A stretch of 64,000 bases of DNA from Rhyzopertha dominica. Lineage: Eukaryota > Arthropoda > Insecta > Coleoptera > Bostrichidae. A program made the translations under genes and the position numbers. This document shows positions 38,856-49,329 of the stretch, one piece after another (the first letter of the stretch is position 1; every line of letters starts with the position of its first letter). The notes below the pieces were generated by a model. That model was not told where the DNA came from and ran no database searches. It was given only the letters and a program-made list of their open reading frames with translations. Location of the stretch: positions 7,750,001 through 7,814,000 of the forward strand of contig QCXZ01000137.1 in assembly GCA_025024175.1 (NCBI GenBank), given 5' to 3'.

Positions 38856-39068
38856 TAAGATAATATTTTTTGGAAAGGTCGCTATCGTTTTAAAACACAG
38901 ACAACAAAATTCTGTTTGATCTTGTGTCTTTTGCGGTTCTTCGTTTTTGACAAAGATGACAAAGGTGTAATCGAAACGTCAGTCCAATAATTTTTTGTCG
39001 GTGTTTTAAAACGACAGCGACCTTTCCGAGAAAATATTATCTTATATTATGGACGCTGAAAGTATTCA
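38856..39068 (+). repeat. Penelope terminal repeat, copy a, with inverted arms
   Basis: Terminal-repeat (pLTR) segment of a Penelope-like element. A left arm at 38856-38911 and a right arm at 38989-39044 are inverted copies of each other (AAAGGTCGCTATCG against CGACAGCGACCTTT), separated by a hammerhead-like core. The right arm runs into ATGGACGCTGAAAGT at about 39050, the apparent start of the element's ORF. Its relatives are at 39620-39815 (+) and 49229-49370 (-). Confidence 0.7.
38943..38984 (+). ncRNA. Decayed hammerhead-like motif, copy a
   Basis: Contains TTGACAAAG, a degraded stem II, and TCGAAACGTCAG, matching the strand order CUGANGA / helix II / GAAAC-GUC of type I hammerhead ribozymes carried by Penelope elements. 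Stem I is lost here (GTTT against AGTC). Likely inactive. Confidence 0.4.
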
Positions 39069-39619
39069 GCCTCGAATAGGGTTAAACCAACTTTAAATTA
39101 CTTTAATTGTTTTGAATCATAAATTCTTTTCATGAATCCAATGACTTCAAGACTCTATGGATTACCTAAAATACTTAAAGATGGTTGTTTTATTAGACCT
39201 GTTGTTTTTTATATAAATTCTCCATGTTATAAATTAGCAAAATGGTTAAATTTAGTCCTACGTGAAGTTTAAAATCTTGTCAACTATTTTGTTATCAAGA
39301 CTTGACCCATAAACTTAAAAAATTTAAAATACAAACTGGTTCTTTCTTTGTTTCCTTTGTTGTGAACAATTTATTTCCATCGATTCCTTCACAAGACTGT
39401 TTAAATATTTTAGGTAACCTACTACTTCAAAATTCTAATTTATCGTATATAAATAATTTGGTGTCGTTAGCAAAATTTGTATTAGATCAAAATTTCTTCT
39501 GCCTCAATAGCAAGTATTTTATACAAGTCAGATTTAGCTATGGGTTCTTCCCTTAGTCCAATCTTAGCGTAAATTTTCATGAATAATTTAGAAAAAGAAA
39601 TATTCAAAAATACTGTCAC

Positions 39620-39815
39620 AATATTACAATACTACACAAAATTTTGTTTGAACTTGTGTCAGGCAAATTTTTGAGGTTCTTCGTCTTTGACAAAGATTAC
39701 AGGTGTAATCGAAACGTCAGACTATGAATTTTTTGTCAGTGTTTTCAAGAGACAGCGATCTATCCGACAAAATATTATCCTATTATATTATGGACACTGA
39801 AAGCATTCACCCTCG
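39620..39815 (+). repeat. Penelope terminal repeat, copy b
   Basis: About 93% identical by eye to the reverse complement of 49229-49370, so it belongs to the younger Penelope family. It ends with ATGGACACTGAAAGCATTC, the ORF start, followed by a stop. It lies inside the older RT/endonuclease relic, either nested or as the head of a second, internally deleted tandem copy. Confidence 0.7.
39683..39722 (+). ncRNA. Hammerhead-like motif, copy b
   Basis: Order: GTCT (stem I), TTGACAA (core, expected CUGANGA), GATTAC AGGT GTAATC (perfect 6-bp stem II, tetraloop), GAAAC, GTC, AGAC (stem I partner, 4 bp). Two core positions differ from consensus (C3 to T, G8 to A), so self-cleavage is doubtful. Confidence 0.5.
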
Positions 39816-40065
39816 TATATAAATACCTTAGTTTACTGGTCAAGTCTCAACTTACAATTATTTTATCTAATGACATAAATATTGCCTTTTCTACTGTAGA
39901 CAGTGTCTGCTCCCGTTTTGTACATAATAAAGATAATATTTAAGTTTTAAATCACTCAGGGGTATATAACTTTGCAAGTAACGACTGTAATTCTGTGTAT
40001 AGTGTGTGTATATTGTGTGTATATTGTAACTTCAAATTCTTTTGGAGTTTTGAAAAGTTCACATT

Positions 40066-41285
40066 TTTGTAAGAAATTTTGTAAGAAATTAGCACAATTA
40101 AACTATTTATTAATTTATATAATTTTGGAGACATAGAAAATTTTAAATGGCCAAAATTGGACGATTCTAAATGATTCTTGCAAATGCTGTTGTCTCATTG
40201 TAAATTTTTCATTTGAACGCTAATTTTTATGTTGCTGGTTTGAAAGTTGCTTTTCATTTTTAGTCAAGTTTGCCTGTTCAGATTTTTAGATTCATTTTAT
40301 TAATTTGATAACGTCGTAATAGTTTTTTTTGTAATTTGTTACTGATGGCTTATTAGCCGGAAGCGCTTTACCTATTAATAAAATACTGTAGATTAAACTT
40401 GGCGAGGCTTGTTTAACAAGAATACATTAAAGGGTGTAAATATTTTCGGGGATGTTTTGAATTGGTCTCTTCTGTTGTCGTGTTATTTTATTAGGGTTAT
40501 TTTGTCCCACATAACTCACTATCGAATGCGTAACTTTAAACCGACTTGTCAGAGTCGAGTAAAGAGGCAAATCAACAGATTCCCCCAAAAAAAAATAATA
40601 AGAAAAGGTGAAAGCCTTGAAACTCCAGTGCAGCAATATCTCATTACAGAACCATTCCATGGAACCAAATTTTCACATCGCGTGTTTCACTCTTTCACTC
40701 CCGCGACAACCGGAAGTCGAGATAAGCATCGCCAAATTGCAACCAAAATGCACCGCAATAAAAATTCGGCATGGTGTTTTTCAATAATTTGCCGGTCTGG
40801 ATGGCGGTAGGAGGATGTGCCTTAATTCCGGATGCACGGTGCATTGCTCCTGGTGGCATTATAGTAGTGCCACGAAATTCGTGTATGCATGCGTGACGTC
40901 GCGGATGCGCCCTTATTCTTGGCGGGGCCCGAAAACTCCTAATTATGGTGGTTATAAACTGGAGTAAGGTCGACTGAGCACATTATGCTCATTTAATTAT
41001 GCGATTATGCAGACGTAGGATCCGGATACTCCTTTGCCGCCGCATTTCTGCACGGTTGCGCTGTTCTGTTATCAAGTTCTGGCATAACACTGTTAATTTA
41101 TTGCTGCACCGCCAGCTAATTGCTTACTATGTAACTTGTAAGAAGTTACGTAGCATGTGTTGTACAAGGAAGATCTCCATAATATCCTCAACTTATGTTT
41201 TACATATTCTGTCATGCTTAAATCGATTTGACGCGTTTTTCCTAAATTTTACACCTTAATAGACAATTTTGAAATCCACTTAAAT
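40066..41285. other. Non-coding; GC-richer island at 40.54-41.18 kb
   Basis: No gene. The stretch is CpG-containing, not repeated in the window, and includes homeodomain-type ATTA cores (for example around 40998) and TATAAAC near 40955. A regulatory module is possible but unproven. Confidence 0.45.
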
Positions 41286-41289
41286 TTTT

Positions 41290-41850
41290 CGTTTTCTTAA
41301 ACGCTTGTAGAGGTCCAAACACGGCCAGCACCCCATCAGTGGAAGTAGGGGCCATTTTCAACTACAACCAATCAAATAAGCTCTAAGACTTATATTAAAA
41401 ATTACTACATTTAAAACAGAACCTAAATAAATAGTAAGTGGACCCTACTTTGGAGTTAAAATAATAATTATTTATGAGTACTATAATGCCTTTTCTCCAA
41501 ATTCCTTTATTTTATAAGGTAACATTTATCGTGCTCATGTTTTTGGTAGTGTACAAAGAAATATGTAGCTACAACGTGGAGTTCGAATTTTTCGTTTATG
41601 TGCCTTAGTTTTCGAGAAATAGCTCGCCAAAAATACGCATTTTTAAGCAAAATATAACAACAAATATTTACATTACTGTACCAAATTCAGAAAAAACTCG
41701 AACTCTACGTTATAGCTACATCTTATGTCATTGCCATGTCGAAATTTCACTTCGAAAAAGTTTCTAATAACTCGGTAAAATGTAAAACGGTAGGTGCTTA
41801 AAATGACCCGATTCGCTCTAGGTAAACGCCCCTCTTAAAATCCAAGGTTT
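41290..41850. repeat. Foldback/MITE-like sequence
   Basis: Imperfect inverted arms at about 41563-41594 (ATGTAGCTACAACGTGGAG then TTCGAATTTTT) and 41692-41724 (its reverse complement with four mismatches or so) can form a hairpin of about 30 bp. The text around TTTTCGAGAAATAGCTCGCC is the kind seen in mariner-group non-autonomous elements. Ends are not defined. Confidence 0.5.
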
Positions 41851-41856
41851 AGGCAA

Positions 41857-41975
41857 CATCACCTGAATCTCTTCAAGTGCTTCGAATAAGAAGAGTGCCT
41901 TTGAGAAGCTTTTTGAAATCTAATGTAGTATTGTATGGAAGTTGGCGGTAGTCATTTAGAGCACAACGAGCGTAT
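41857..41975 (+). pseudogene. DD41D transposase extreme C-terminal relic
   Basis: ITPESLQVLRIRR followed by a shifted CMEVGGSHLEH matches the last 30 residues of DD41D transposases (compare IPPETFRKVQQEF ... CMERGGAHFENL in the intact copy). No other part is preserved. Confidence 0.6.
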
Positions 41976-42793
41976 ATGCCAATTTGAATACCTTACTGAG
42001 TCTGTTAATCATCTCTATATTTGCATGCATGGCTTTTCTTCCAACATACCCTTGCACAAAGCCTGACAAATAGCCTGTCCAGTAATTGCCTCAATTAGGA
42101 AGCTATTCAGGTCTAAAAGCACGACTACTTAATTAGCAACGTGCCACTTTTTCACTCTGCACTGACTGATATGAGCGAGTAGAGTGCATTCATTTACCTT
42201 TCGAATTCATAATTACTTCCGACCAGACCCTAGTAACTCCATCTTCCAGTCGCTTTGGCGGCGGTTTTGCCCGACCCAACGAATGCGCCGGCCACAACGG
42301 CACTAAGTAAATGCTGTGCAGATTGTAGATAATTGGCCGGCAGTTTCGATCAGATAACTTCAATTCGCATTTCCAAACGAAGCGGTTCCGGACGAGTTGC
42401 AGTAGACCCAGAATTAATTACGTAATAGATTCTCCACGTTATCTGCCTCACGAGCGATTTATACAAACTATAAAATACATGTTTTGCGCTGTTAACGGCG
42501 ACGAAGTTTGGAAAGGGGAATCGCTTTTAAAGCTTAACTGTGAAGTAGACGATTTTTTGTACCGGAGTAGCAAAAATGGTGGAGGCGCCTTTTACGATGA
42601 ACTGAAGGGTAATCCTTTCTCGTTATCAGATGAACGAAAATATGTTTGAAATATTATAACAAGCTTTAGAGAGATAGTGCGACTCTTTATTAAAGAAGTG
42701 ACTGAGAAAAGATGTAAAAGATTACAGTAGGTTGGTTTAGTGTCATTTATTATACCACATACCGGGATCTTTGCATCAAATATTGTTTATACA
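41976..42793. other. Non-coding; GC-richer island at 42.2-42.56 kb
   Basis: No gene. About 42200-42560 is CpG-containing and not repeated in the window (GGCGGCGGTTTTGCCC, GCCGGCCACAACGG). Confidence 0.45.
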
Positions 42794-44112
42794 GGGTGTT
42801 TCCTAAGTAATCTAAAATATTATTTGGGGCGCTTCGTCACCCAATTTTAAGACNAAAAGTTCATATAAACATGTGTGGTAAGTCTTGTCGTTAATGTGAT
42901 ACAGGGTGTTTTATTATTTTATTAGAAGCAACAACATGTGTTAAACATAAAGAAAAAATAGTACATTTCAGAGCATATGTTGCAATTGCAATGCGTCAGT
43001 TAACTGAACATAATCGCATCGAAACTTTGGTTATGGAGATAGAAGGCGAAGTTATTCGGAAGTAGTTGCATTCTACAATGCAATTCATGAAGATCGTAAA
43101 GCAATTACCAGATTAACAGTGATTAAAACATTGCAACCTTTTACGAAACTGCTATGATAGATGAAGATTTTAAATTGGATTATGTTTTCTGATGAAGCGA
43201 CTTTTTGTCTCAATGGTAATGCGAATAGACATATTTTCAGATATTGGTCGGACACAAATCCACATTGTTATATTATACCAGAACTTATTCGCCTGTTCCC
43301 TAATTGTGAAAATGCTGCGCGTCCTTCTGAACAGATATGGTTTCAGCAAAATGGTGCACCGCCCCATTTTTCAGTGAACGTTCGTGGAGATTTGAATGTG
43401 ACATATCCAGGCAGATGGATTGGTAGCCGCAGAGCGATAGAATGTCCAGCACGTTTCCCTGATCTGACACCGCTTGATATTCTTGTGGGGCAGGAAGGGT
43501 AGCTGAAAAATTGTATTTATGCAGATCGGCCACATAATGCAGAAGATTTAAAAGGACTAATCATGGCAGAAATTTAGAACTTACCATATTTATTGCATAT
43601 TTATGCTACAAAGAACATTAGAAAACTTTTACTCAAGGCTGCATTACTACCAGGAAGTAAATGGGGAACATTTCGAGCATCTTCTGTAATGTAAGTCTGA
43701 AAAAATACAGCATTTTTCACGGAATCATGTTTCTCTTTTTTACTGTTTGGGTACCCGATTCGCAATAATTGATCAAACTGGACGAAAATTATCGCCAGTA
43801 AAGGAAAAACGGTAATACCTGGCTTGCTTGTCCATTTTAGCGATAAAGAAAATTGTTTTTATTATTTTCGTTGTTTGTCAGACTCAGTTATTGTATTTAC
43901 ACTTTTCTCAACTCAGAGGCAATAAATTGTATATTTGACCCCCCTTTATAGTTAAAAAAGTGCAACTTGCGCTCATATTTCGGAAACGAGAGCTGACACG
44001 GAGTTGAAAAAATTCCAGAAATTGCATTTTAATTACCCATAGGCCTATGCACAATTTCAGAAAAGTCTGTTGAACAGCACCTGAAATATCCTGCTGGTTA
44101 CATACTTTGTAG
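42794..44112 (+). mobile_element. Decayed DD41D mariner-like transposon
   Basis: The left end reads TA then CAGGGTGTTTCCTAAGTA, the group's canonical terminus, with CAGGGTGTTT repeated at 42904. The transposase starts at about 42988 with MRQLTEHNRIETLVME (DUF4817), then VVAFYNAIHEDRKAITRLTV in another frame, IMFSDEATFCLNGNANRHIF, WSDTNPH, FQQNGAPPHFSVNVRGDLN, WIGSRRAIECPARFPDLTPL and NLPYLLHIYATKNIRKLL. About 70 residues are deleted after WSDTNPH. The second catalytic aspartate is now asparagine (QQNG) and the frame is broken early and late. A right terminus could not be recognised. Confidence 0.75.
43161..43502 (+). pseudogene. DD41D transposase catalytic domain, inactivated
   Basis: The longest open piece (113 codons) of the decayed element. 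First aspartate in MFSDEATF intact; second replaced by Asn in QQNGAPPHF; third present in FPDLTPLD, again 41 residues on from the second position. The internal deletion and the D-to-N change both rule out activity. Confidence 0.75.
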
Positions 44113-45525
44113 CGACGCTGTATATCAGTGGTTAACTGGCGATGTGTAAAATTGTAAGATGCTACCGAAGCTCATACGTATTTAAATATTATAGGTTCCG
44201 GCAAAACATGTTTACAACCTTTTTGTATATTTCCTGAAATGCATTCATGCCTCAAAAGAAACAAGTATTACTTGGAGTTCTCATTTCTATAACTATTTAA
44301 CTTATTATTCTCAGAGCTAAACGACGCGTGCTAAACATATAGAATGCATTTCTACAGCTCTGAATAGACATACATAACTTCATTTCTTGACAAGAGAAAG
44401 CAATAATATGGCATTGATTAGAAGCTTGGATTTTACAATTATTGTATAGGAGTAACTTCATAATGTATGGAAATTATTATGATCGTACCGAGAATAGCAA
44501 ATATTTATACAAAGTTTTCACAGTTCCTCTGCTCCTTGTAGCAGAAAGATCTTCGTCGAAAGACAGTGTTTGATTGTTCCCTCACACGATGTATTGTAGG
44601 AGAAATATTCAACTTCTCGAAGGACCAGTAGAGACAACAAAGCACTAAGGTTGTGATCCTGTAACGCTTTATTGTAATTATCAGGGCTACAGACACATTC
44701 CCCGATATTTGAAGAACAAGTAACTTTTTTAATTACAAAAGTGTAATGACAAATTTATTAACAGAATGTCAAAATTTATTCCAAAGCTAACTTATAAACA
44801 TGAACATGCGCAGCGGATCTGAACATCATATAAGCTACCGTATGGACGGTAACATTGCTATTTCAAAAGGAGTATTAAACTGAGATACGTGAATTTTTAA
44901 AAATCACGTAAATGACCTAGCAATTCCTGCGCGATACGAATTTATTTAACATTTCTCTTCACAATGACATATCTCATCATGACAAAAAAAGTTTTTTAAA
45001 GCATTTTCCGTTTTAATATAGAAAATGACGCACTTTTCAGCAATATCAGGATCACATGAATCAAAAGCTGAAATGCGAAATGCACAGATTCGAAACCCTC
45101 CCAATCAGAGAATAAACCGAATTACATCTCCCAAACATCCAAAGTTGACAGTCCGTAACGTTTAATTACGTCAGCAATGAAGTTTACCGTTTCCACCTCG
45201 CAGCGCAGCCGGCGGTTATTCAAAACGTGGTAGTTTAAAATTGAATTTGCTGCTTTGACAGACGGAGCTTTGCAGAAGATAAAATCTACAAACAGACAAA
45301 TAAAACAACGTGGCTTTCAGGAGGAATAATGACATAATTTTCTTATATTCGACATCCAATAACTACAGTATTTCTCCACCACCATCCTAATGAAGCGATA
45401 ATTAGGTTTACGTTTTAAGATTTAATGCAGATCAATACGGCATGCCATGACAATTTTTTATTACACATACTTTTGTAAAAGATCCCAATAATTATTGAGG
45501 GAATATCACAAAATACGGCACTATC
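44113..45525. other. Non-coding; CpG-containing part at 45.06-45.3 kb
   Basis: No gene seen. Around 45170-45240 the sequence is CG-rich (CGCAGCGCAGCCGGCGG) against an AT-rich background. Confidence 0.4.
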
Positions 45526-45530
45526 ATACC

Positions 45531-45607
45531 TGGCCGGCTTTCATAGTTCGGGGTGTAGTATATCTGCCTGTGGAGTGAGAGGTTGCAGGTTTGAGTCCCG
45601 CCCATGG
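45531..45607 (+). repeat. tRNA-like SINE head or tRNA pseudogene
   Basis: TAGTTCGGGGTGTAGTATATC resembles a tRNA D-arm (A box). GGTTTGAGTCC at 45588-45598 matches the polymerase III B box, with a T-arm of GCAGG, TTTGAGT, CCCGC (4 of 5 pairs). The acceptor stem does not pair well, so it is not a functional tRNA. Position at the head of moderately structured DNA to about 45830 suggests a tRNA-derived SINE, but no second copy is present to confirm it. Confidence 0.5.
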
Positions 45608-46253
45608 ATTGCAAATGTATACAATAATTCAAAGCACAATAATATACATACCTAGGAGTTACAAAATTGCCATAAGCAGTTTAAAATCGAATGTACTAAC
45701 TTTTATGCCCAAGGTCCAATCCCCTAAGAGTAAGAATTGACCACTGCAAGGAACCCATTGAGCCTCACCCTTGCGATGGGTCACGAGCTACCACTGCCGA
45801 GCTGTCGTAGTTGTCTGTCTTTGGCGCTTATGGTTCGGTTAGCTTTCTGAATATAATTCAACAGAATTTTGAACTAAGAAAACTCCACTGCAAAGCTGGT
45901 TTGGAAAAGAAACATATATGAAAAGTAGAGTTAATTTTCCTAAATTTAGCTCCATGCTGAAAACATCAACACAATATTTTAGGAACAAGCCAATTCATAA
46001 CAGATTCATTTTCAGACATGGACATATTTACCACTTTTTCGTCATAATACTCAATTAACTTTATTAGTGACCTGTTGCTCAAGTAGAGATNTTATGTAGG
46101 ACGTTTCTATTTGTTTTGAAAATGGGCAAAATGTTGAAATAAATAATCATGTTTTCGATTGAACATTAAGGACCATTATGATTTTTTAAGTAAAAGGGTT
46201 ACACAAAAAACACAGGTTCATTAGGGAGACTATCTGGAATGTTGGATATTAAT
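45608..46253. other. Possible SINE body then AT-rich DNA
   Basis: Up to about 45830 the DNA is GC-richer and includes a short inverted pair (CCCATTGAG ... ATGGG); afterwards AT-rich with no gene. Undetermined base near 46091. Confidence 0.35.
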
Positions 46254-47107
46254 ATAAAAAACCGCTGCAAATTGAATCAATACTTCCACATCCAATTGTC
46301 AAAATGACATTTACGTTTTTATTTCTTATACAATACGATTAGTAATTAGGTATTGAGCATTTTTTATCTCCACACATTTTTCTAAGACAAACAGTCCTCG
46401 TGATATTAGTAAAAATACATAATTCTTTTTCTTCAAATAACTCGAAAAGTATTAACTTAACAAAAAATTACAAGAGTGCTTTCTGATCAGAAATTTGATT
46501 TTCTATATAATACTAAAATTTTAGGAAAATCGTACGAGCAGGGACCAAAATAGGTTTTTTGGAAATATTTGGAAAGTCAAAATTTTGAATAAATTTTCTA
46601 AGACCTTTTTTGTGAGAAATTTTATTTCCTATATGATGGCATTTCCTTTTTTTGAATATATTAAATATATTCGGAGATATTTAGGAAAAACCGTTTTCTT
46701 TAAGTGACGCTTTTTTGCTATCTTCTTAACAGTTTGCTGTACCGAAAATTTATAAGAACTAATAATACTTGCAGTTATACTACTAATCACATACTAAAAC
46801 GAAAAAATATAAAAAAATAAAAATTTGCAAAAAGGGTAGTTACCCCCCAATTTTGCCCCCTTCCTGATACCCTCCTTATCCCACAAACAATAGGTCGCTT
46901 TGGGTAGTTGAGATTTATACGTTTTCCAAATTTCAAGTTCATATATTAAGTCTTTCGAAAGTTATCGTGTCCACAAACAATACCACAGACACACAGACAC
47001 CGACAAGAAATTTGTTTTTGCTCAAATTTTAAAGCGAATGAGCAATTAAAAATTTTTGAAAATTTTTTTCGCGACACAATACTTTCCATCCGCTGGATGT
47101 GGAAGTA
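46254..47107 (+). repeat. MITE-like unit, copy 2 (uninterrupted)
   Basis: About 0.85 kb, colinear with 34755-36591 but lacking the LTR-gag insertion: ATCACATACTAAAACG here corresponds to the two junctions there. Terminal inverted repeat TACTTCCACATCCA at 46281 and TGGATGTGGAAGTA ending at 47107. Non-coding. It directly abuts the non-LTR relic that begins at about 47129. Confidence 0.85.
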
Positions 47108-47128
47108 ATTAATTGTGTATATTTCAAT

Positions 47129-47475
47129 TATAGCCCCTTATTTTGAATATTGTCCTACTATCTTGTTTATGTTTAATGATGGTGATTTACAGAAAGGGCA
47201 AAACAAAGCAATATAACTGGGATGTAAACGATATGCTAATAAAGAGTGGATGTTTGGGACTCCTTAGTGTAAAACAAAGAGTGTCACTCTTTTACTTGTT
47301 TTTAAATCAAAATTATCAATTCTCCGATTAAGGAGGCTGATGTAAAAGTGCAAGCAGAGGTGCATAACTATGGAACTAGAAACAACAATGATTTAGATGT
47401 TCGCTGCAGCTCAACCACATGGAGAGCAAACCTGCCTACAAACATGAAACAAGAGGTGGATTATAAAGGATAAAA
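47129..47475 (+). pseudogene. Non-LTR retrotransposon ORF2 C-terminal relic
   Basis: IAPYFEYCPTILFMFNDGDL then QKGQNKAI in one frame, LGLLSVKQRVSLFYLFLNQN in another, and VHNYGTRNNNDLDVRCSSTT then LPTNMKQE in a third are the successive blocks of the C-terminal domain of a CR1/Jockey-type ORF2 (usual FEYC.S.LF...; LQ.VQNKAMR; SVKQRV..N; H.Y.TR...D; LP..IK). At least two frameshifts. The RT catalytic part is missing upstream, where the MITE-like unit lies. Confidence 0.7.
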
Positions 47476-47479
47476 AACT

Positions 47480-47690
47480 GTGTAGTAAGTTTGTTAGTGT
47501 AGTGTATGCAGTAGTTGGGTTTTCTATTGTACTTTTTGTGCAACCTTTTTGTGCGGGTGATATTATCTGCGGTAAGAGAACGTTTTAGCTCTGTACCAGT
47601 ATAGTATTTGATTTAAAATAAACGTGTACAAGCGAAATTCGCTTGTGTTTTAATAACAATACATTGCAAAGTGGCGCAGTCAGTAGGACT
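47480..47690 (+). mobile_element. LTR end with primer-binding site
   Basis: AATAAACGTG near 47619 could be a polyadenylation signal in an LTR. ACAAGCGAAATTCGCTTGT at 47628-47646 is a perfect inverted repeat with 9-bp arms. AATACATTGCAAAG then TGGCGCAGTCAGTAGGA (from 47672) has the form of an LTR edge followed by a Ty3/gypsy or BEL primer-binding site. The 5' edge of the LTR is a guess (TGTGTAG at about 47480) and no internal coding region follows. Confidence 0.5.
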
Positions 47691-49228
47691 AGTAACCGAA
47701 CTACCGCCTACACTACAGTTAGGAATTATTTGATTGGGTTAGATTCGCTTTGTACATATATCTAGTGTAAATTGGGATAAATCGTATTTGTATAACATTA
47801 TGCATGTATATATGTATAGAATTATTCTAATAAATATCTAAATATTTAAAACTGGGTAACGCAAATGCTTTTGTTAATTGAAAAGCGCCTTTTTATATCA
47901 AATATATTCCTTCCGCAAAGACCAACATACTTGTGTAATGCCCTGCCCACACATCATCAAATTCGATCCCTATAAATGAAAAGACGAACCCCCAAACCGC
48001 TGGCGGATATAAAATCCCCATCAATGGATCCATGCTAAACTCCCGCACGTGTGGGGGGCATAGTAATTAGGAAAAGAGCCGATATGCGCATATAAAGCAA
48101 GTGTAAAGCCACTGGCCTATTAGGGCATGCAACATTCGGACGGCTCGTAAACCGGCCTCTTTTCATCTACGACTGTAAATCTTTTATGGTTTTTCGCGAT
48201 CCCCCCAGCTGCACGCCACTTTTTCGGGGGTTAACGGCCACGGACCTCATTTGCTGCAGGTACCTCATTAATCACATGCAAGGTGTAATTTGCCGTGATT
48301 CTTGCGGAGTTTATTACGACATGAGTCGGCGGATTCGTCAAAGGAGCCACAATGCAGTCTGGGCCCGTGACGTTGTAATGACAGTTTTGTATTTAATCGG
48401 GTGGCAGGAAGCGGTTTAGCGAACGAACGGGCACCGGCTGCATCGACTGGAACGGCTGCTATGCAATTTGCAATTAACAGGTACTTCAAGTGTCCAAAGA
48501 AATTCCAAATCGACGCTAAAAAAATCAAGAGCTTCTAGCTGTATTTGTATTAAATTAGCACATGTTATATCCTGCACAAGAAAACAGTCCCTCTATTGAG
48601 GCCTATGAGGGCATATTGGTATATGAGTCGCCTAGATGCAAAACGCAAAAGTATTTGAAGTGCAATTTAATTCCACTAAACCTGATACTTTTAAGTTTTT
48701 ATCAGTACGTTCATGTTCTCATGCTATCAACTTAATTTTCAAATATTCTTTTGGAATTTCGAGTAACTTTATAAAAAAAGTAAGCACTTGTAAAAAGATA
48801 GTTTTGAATATTCTTATAGCAAGAGAGGAACTAGTAAATTATTAATAACATTATTTCCCAGAGGAATGAATACAAATATGTATTAGGAAATCTATATTGG
48901 TGAGTCAATTTCTATCGGTCGTGAAGAATGGCATTCAGCTTCAACTTCGATAGTATCTCCCCTTTCATCCTTTGAATTATTAATATCTTTAAGGGAAAAC
49001 TCCAAATCAGGATTGGTTTCCCAGGTATCACCGTAGTGTTTTTAAAAGGAAGAATACTGAAAATTTATCACCTTTCAAGCTACTTCCAAAGGAGAGGGCG
49101 TTTGGTTTTTTACGTGAAATTCTTTGTCTCCTTTTGCAGACCGATTTTGCTTCTCCTAGGTCACTATAATAATTAAGTTCCCCTCGTATGAGGCAGTATG
49201 TTTTACCTCTCAAAAAGATAAACCTTTT
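47691..49228. other. Non-coding; GC-richer island at 47.93-48.48 kb
   Basis: No supportable gene. 47930-48480 is CpG-containing and not repeated in the window (CCGCACGTGTGGGG, CGCGATCCCCCCAGCTGC), a candidate regulatory stretch. The rest is AT-rich. Confidence 0.45.
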
Positions 49229-49287
49229 TAAGATAATATTTTGTCGGATAGATCGCTGTCTCTTGAAAACACTGACAAAAAATTAAT

Positions 49288-49329
49288 AGTCTGACGTTTC
49301 GATTACACCTGTAATCTTTGTCAGAGACG
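49288..49329 (-). ncRNA. Hammerhead-like motif in Penelope terminal repeat, copy c
   Basis: On the minus strand: GTCT (stem I), CTGACAA (core; consensus CUGANGA), GATTAC AGGT GTAATC (perfect 6-bp stem II), GAAAC-GTC, AGAC (stem I partner, 4 bp). Only the G8 position deviates, being A. Type I hammerheads with a minimal helix III are established in Penelope terminal repeats. G8 is a catalytic base, so cleavage would be expected to be impaired. Confidence 0.55.

Larger units (their letters stand above)
39069..40065 (+). pseudogene. Penelope-like element relic (RT and GIY-YIG pieces)
   Basis: After the ORF start MDAESIQPRIG at about 39050 there is a deletion. Then from about 39135 come MTSRLYGLPKILKDG, FIRPVV, INSPCYKLAKWLNLVLREV, NNLFPSIPSQDCLNILGNLL and LAKFVLDQNFFCLNSKYF, the fingers and palm of a Penelope RT (usual SRLYGLPKIHK..P.RPIVS...S), ending near 39600 before the YVDD box. 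A second terminal repeat (39620-39815) intervenes. From about 39835 the text resumes as NDINIAFSTVDSVCSRFVHN then, near 39955, SGVYNFASNDCNSVYS, the start of a GIY-YIG endonuclease (GVYKI.C.DC...YIGQT). Many stops. It belongs to a different subfamily from the element at 49-51 kb. Confidence 0.75.
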
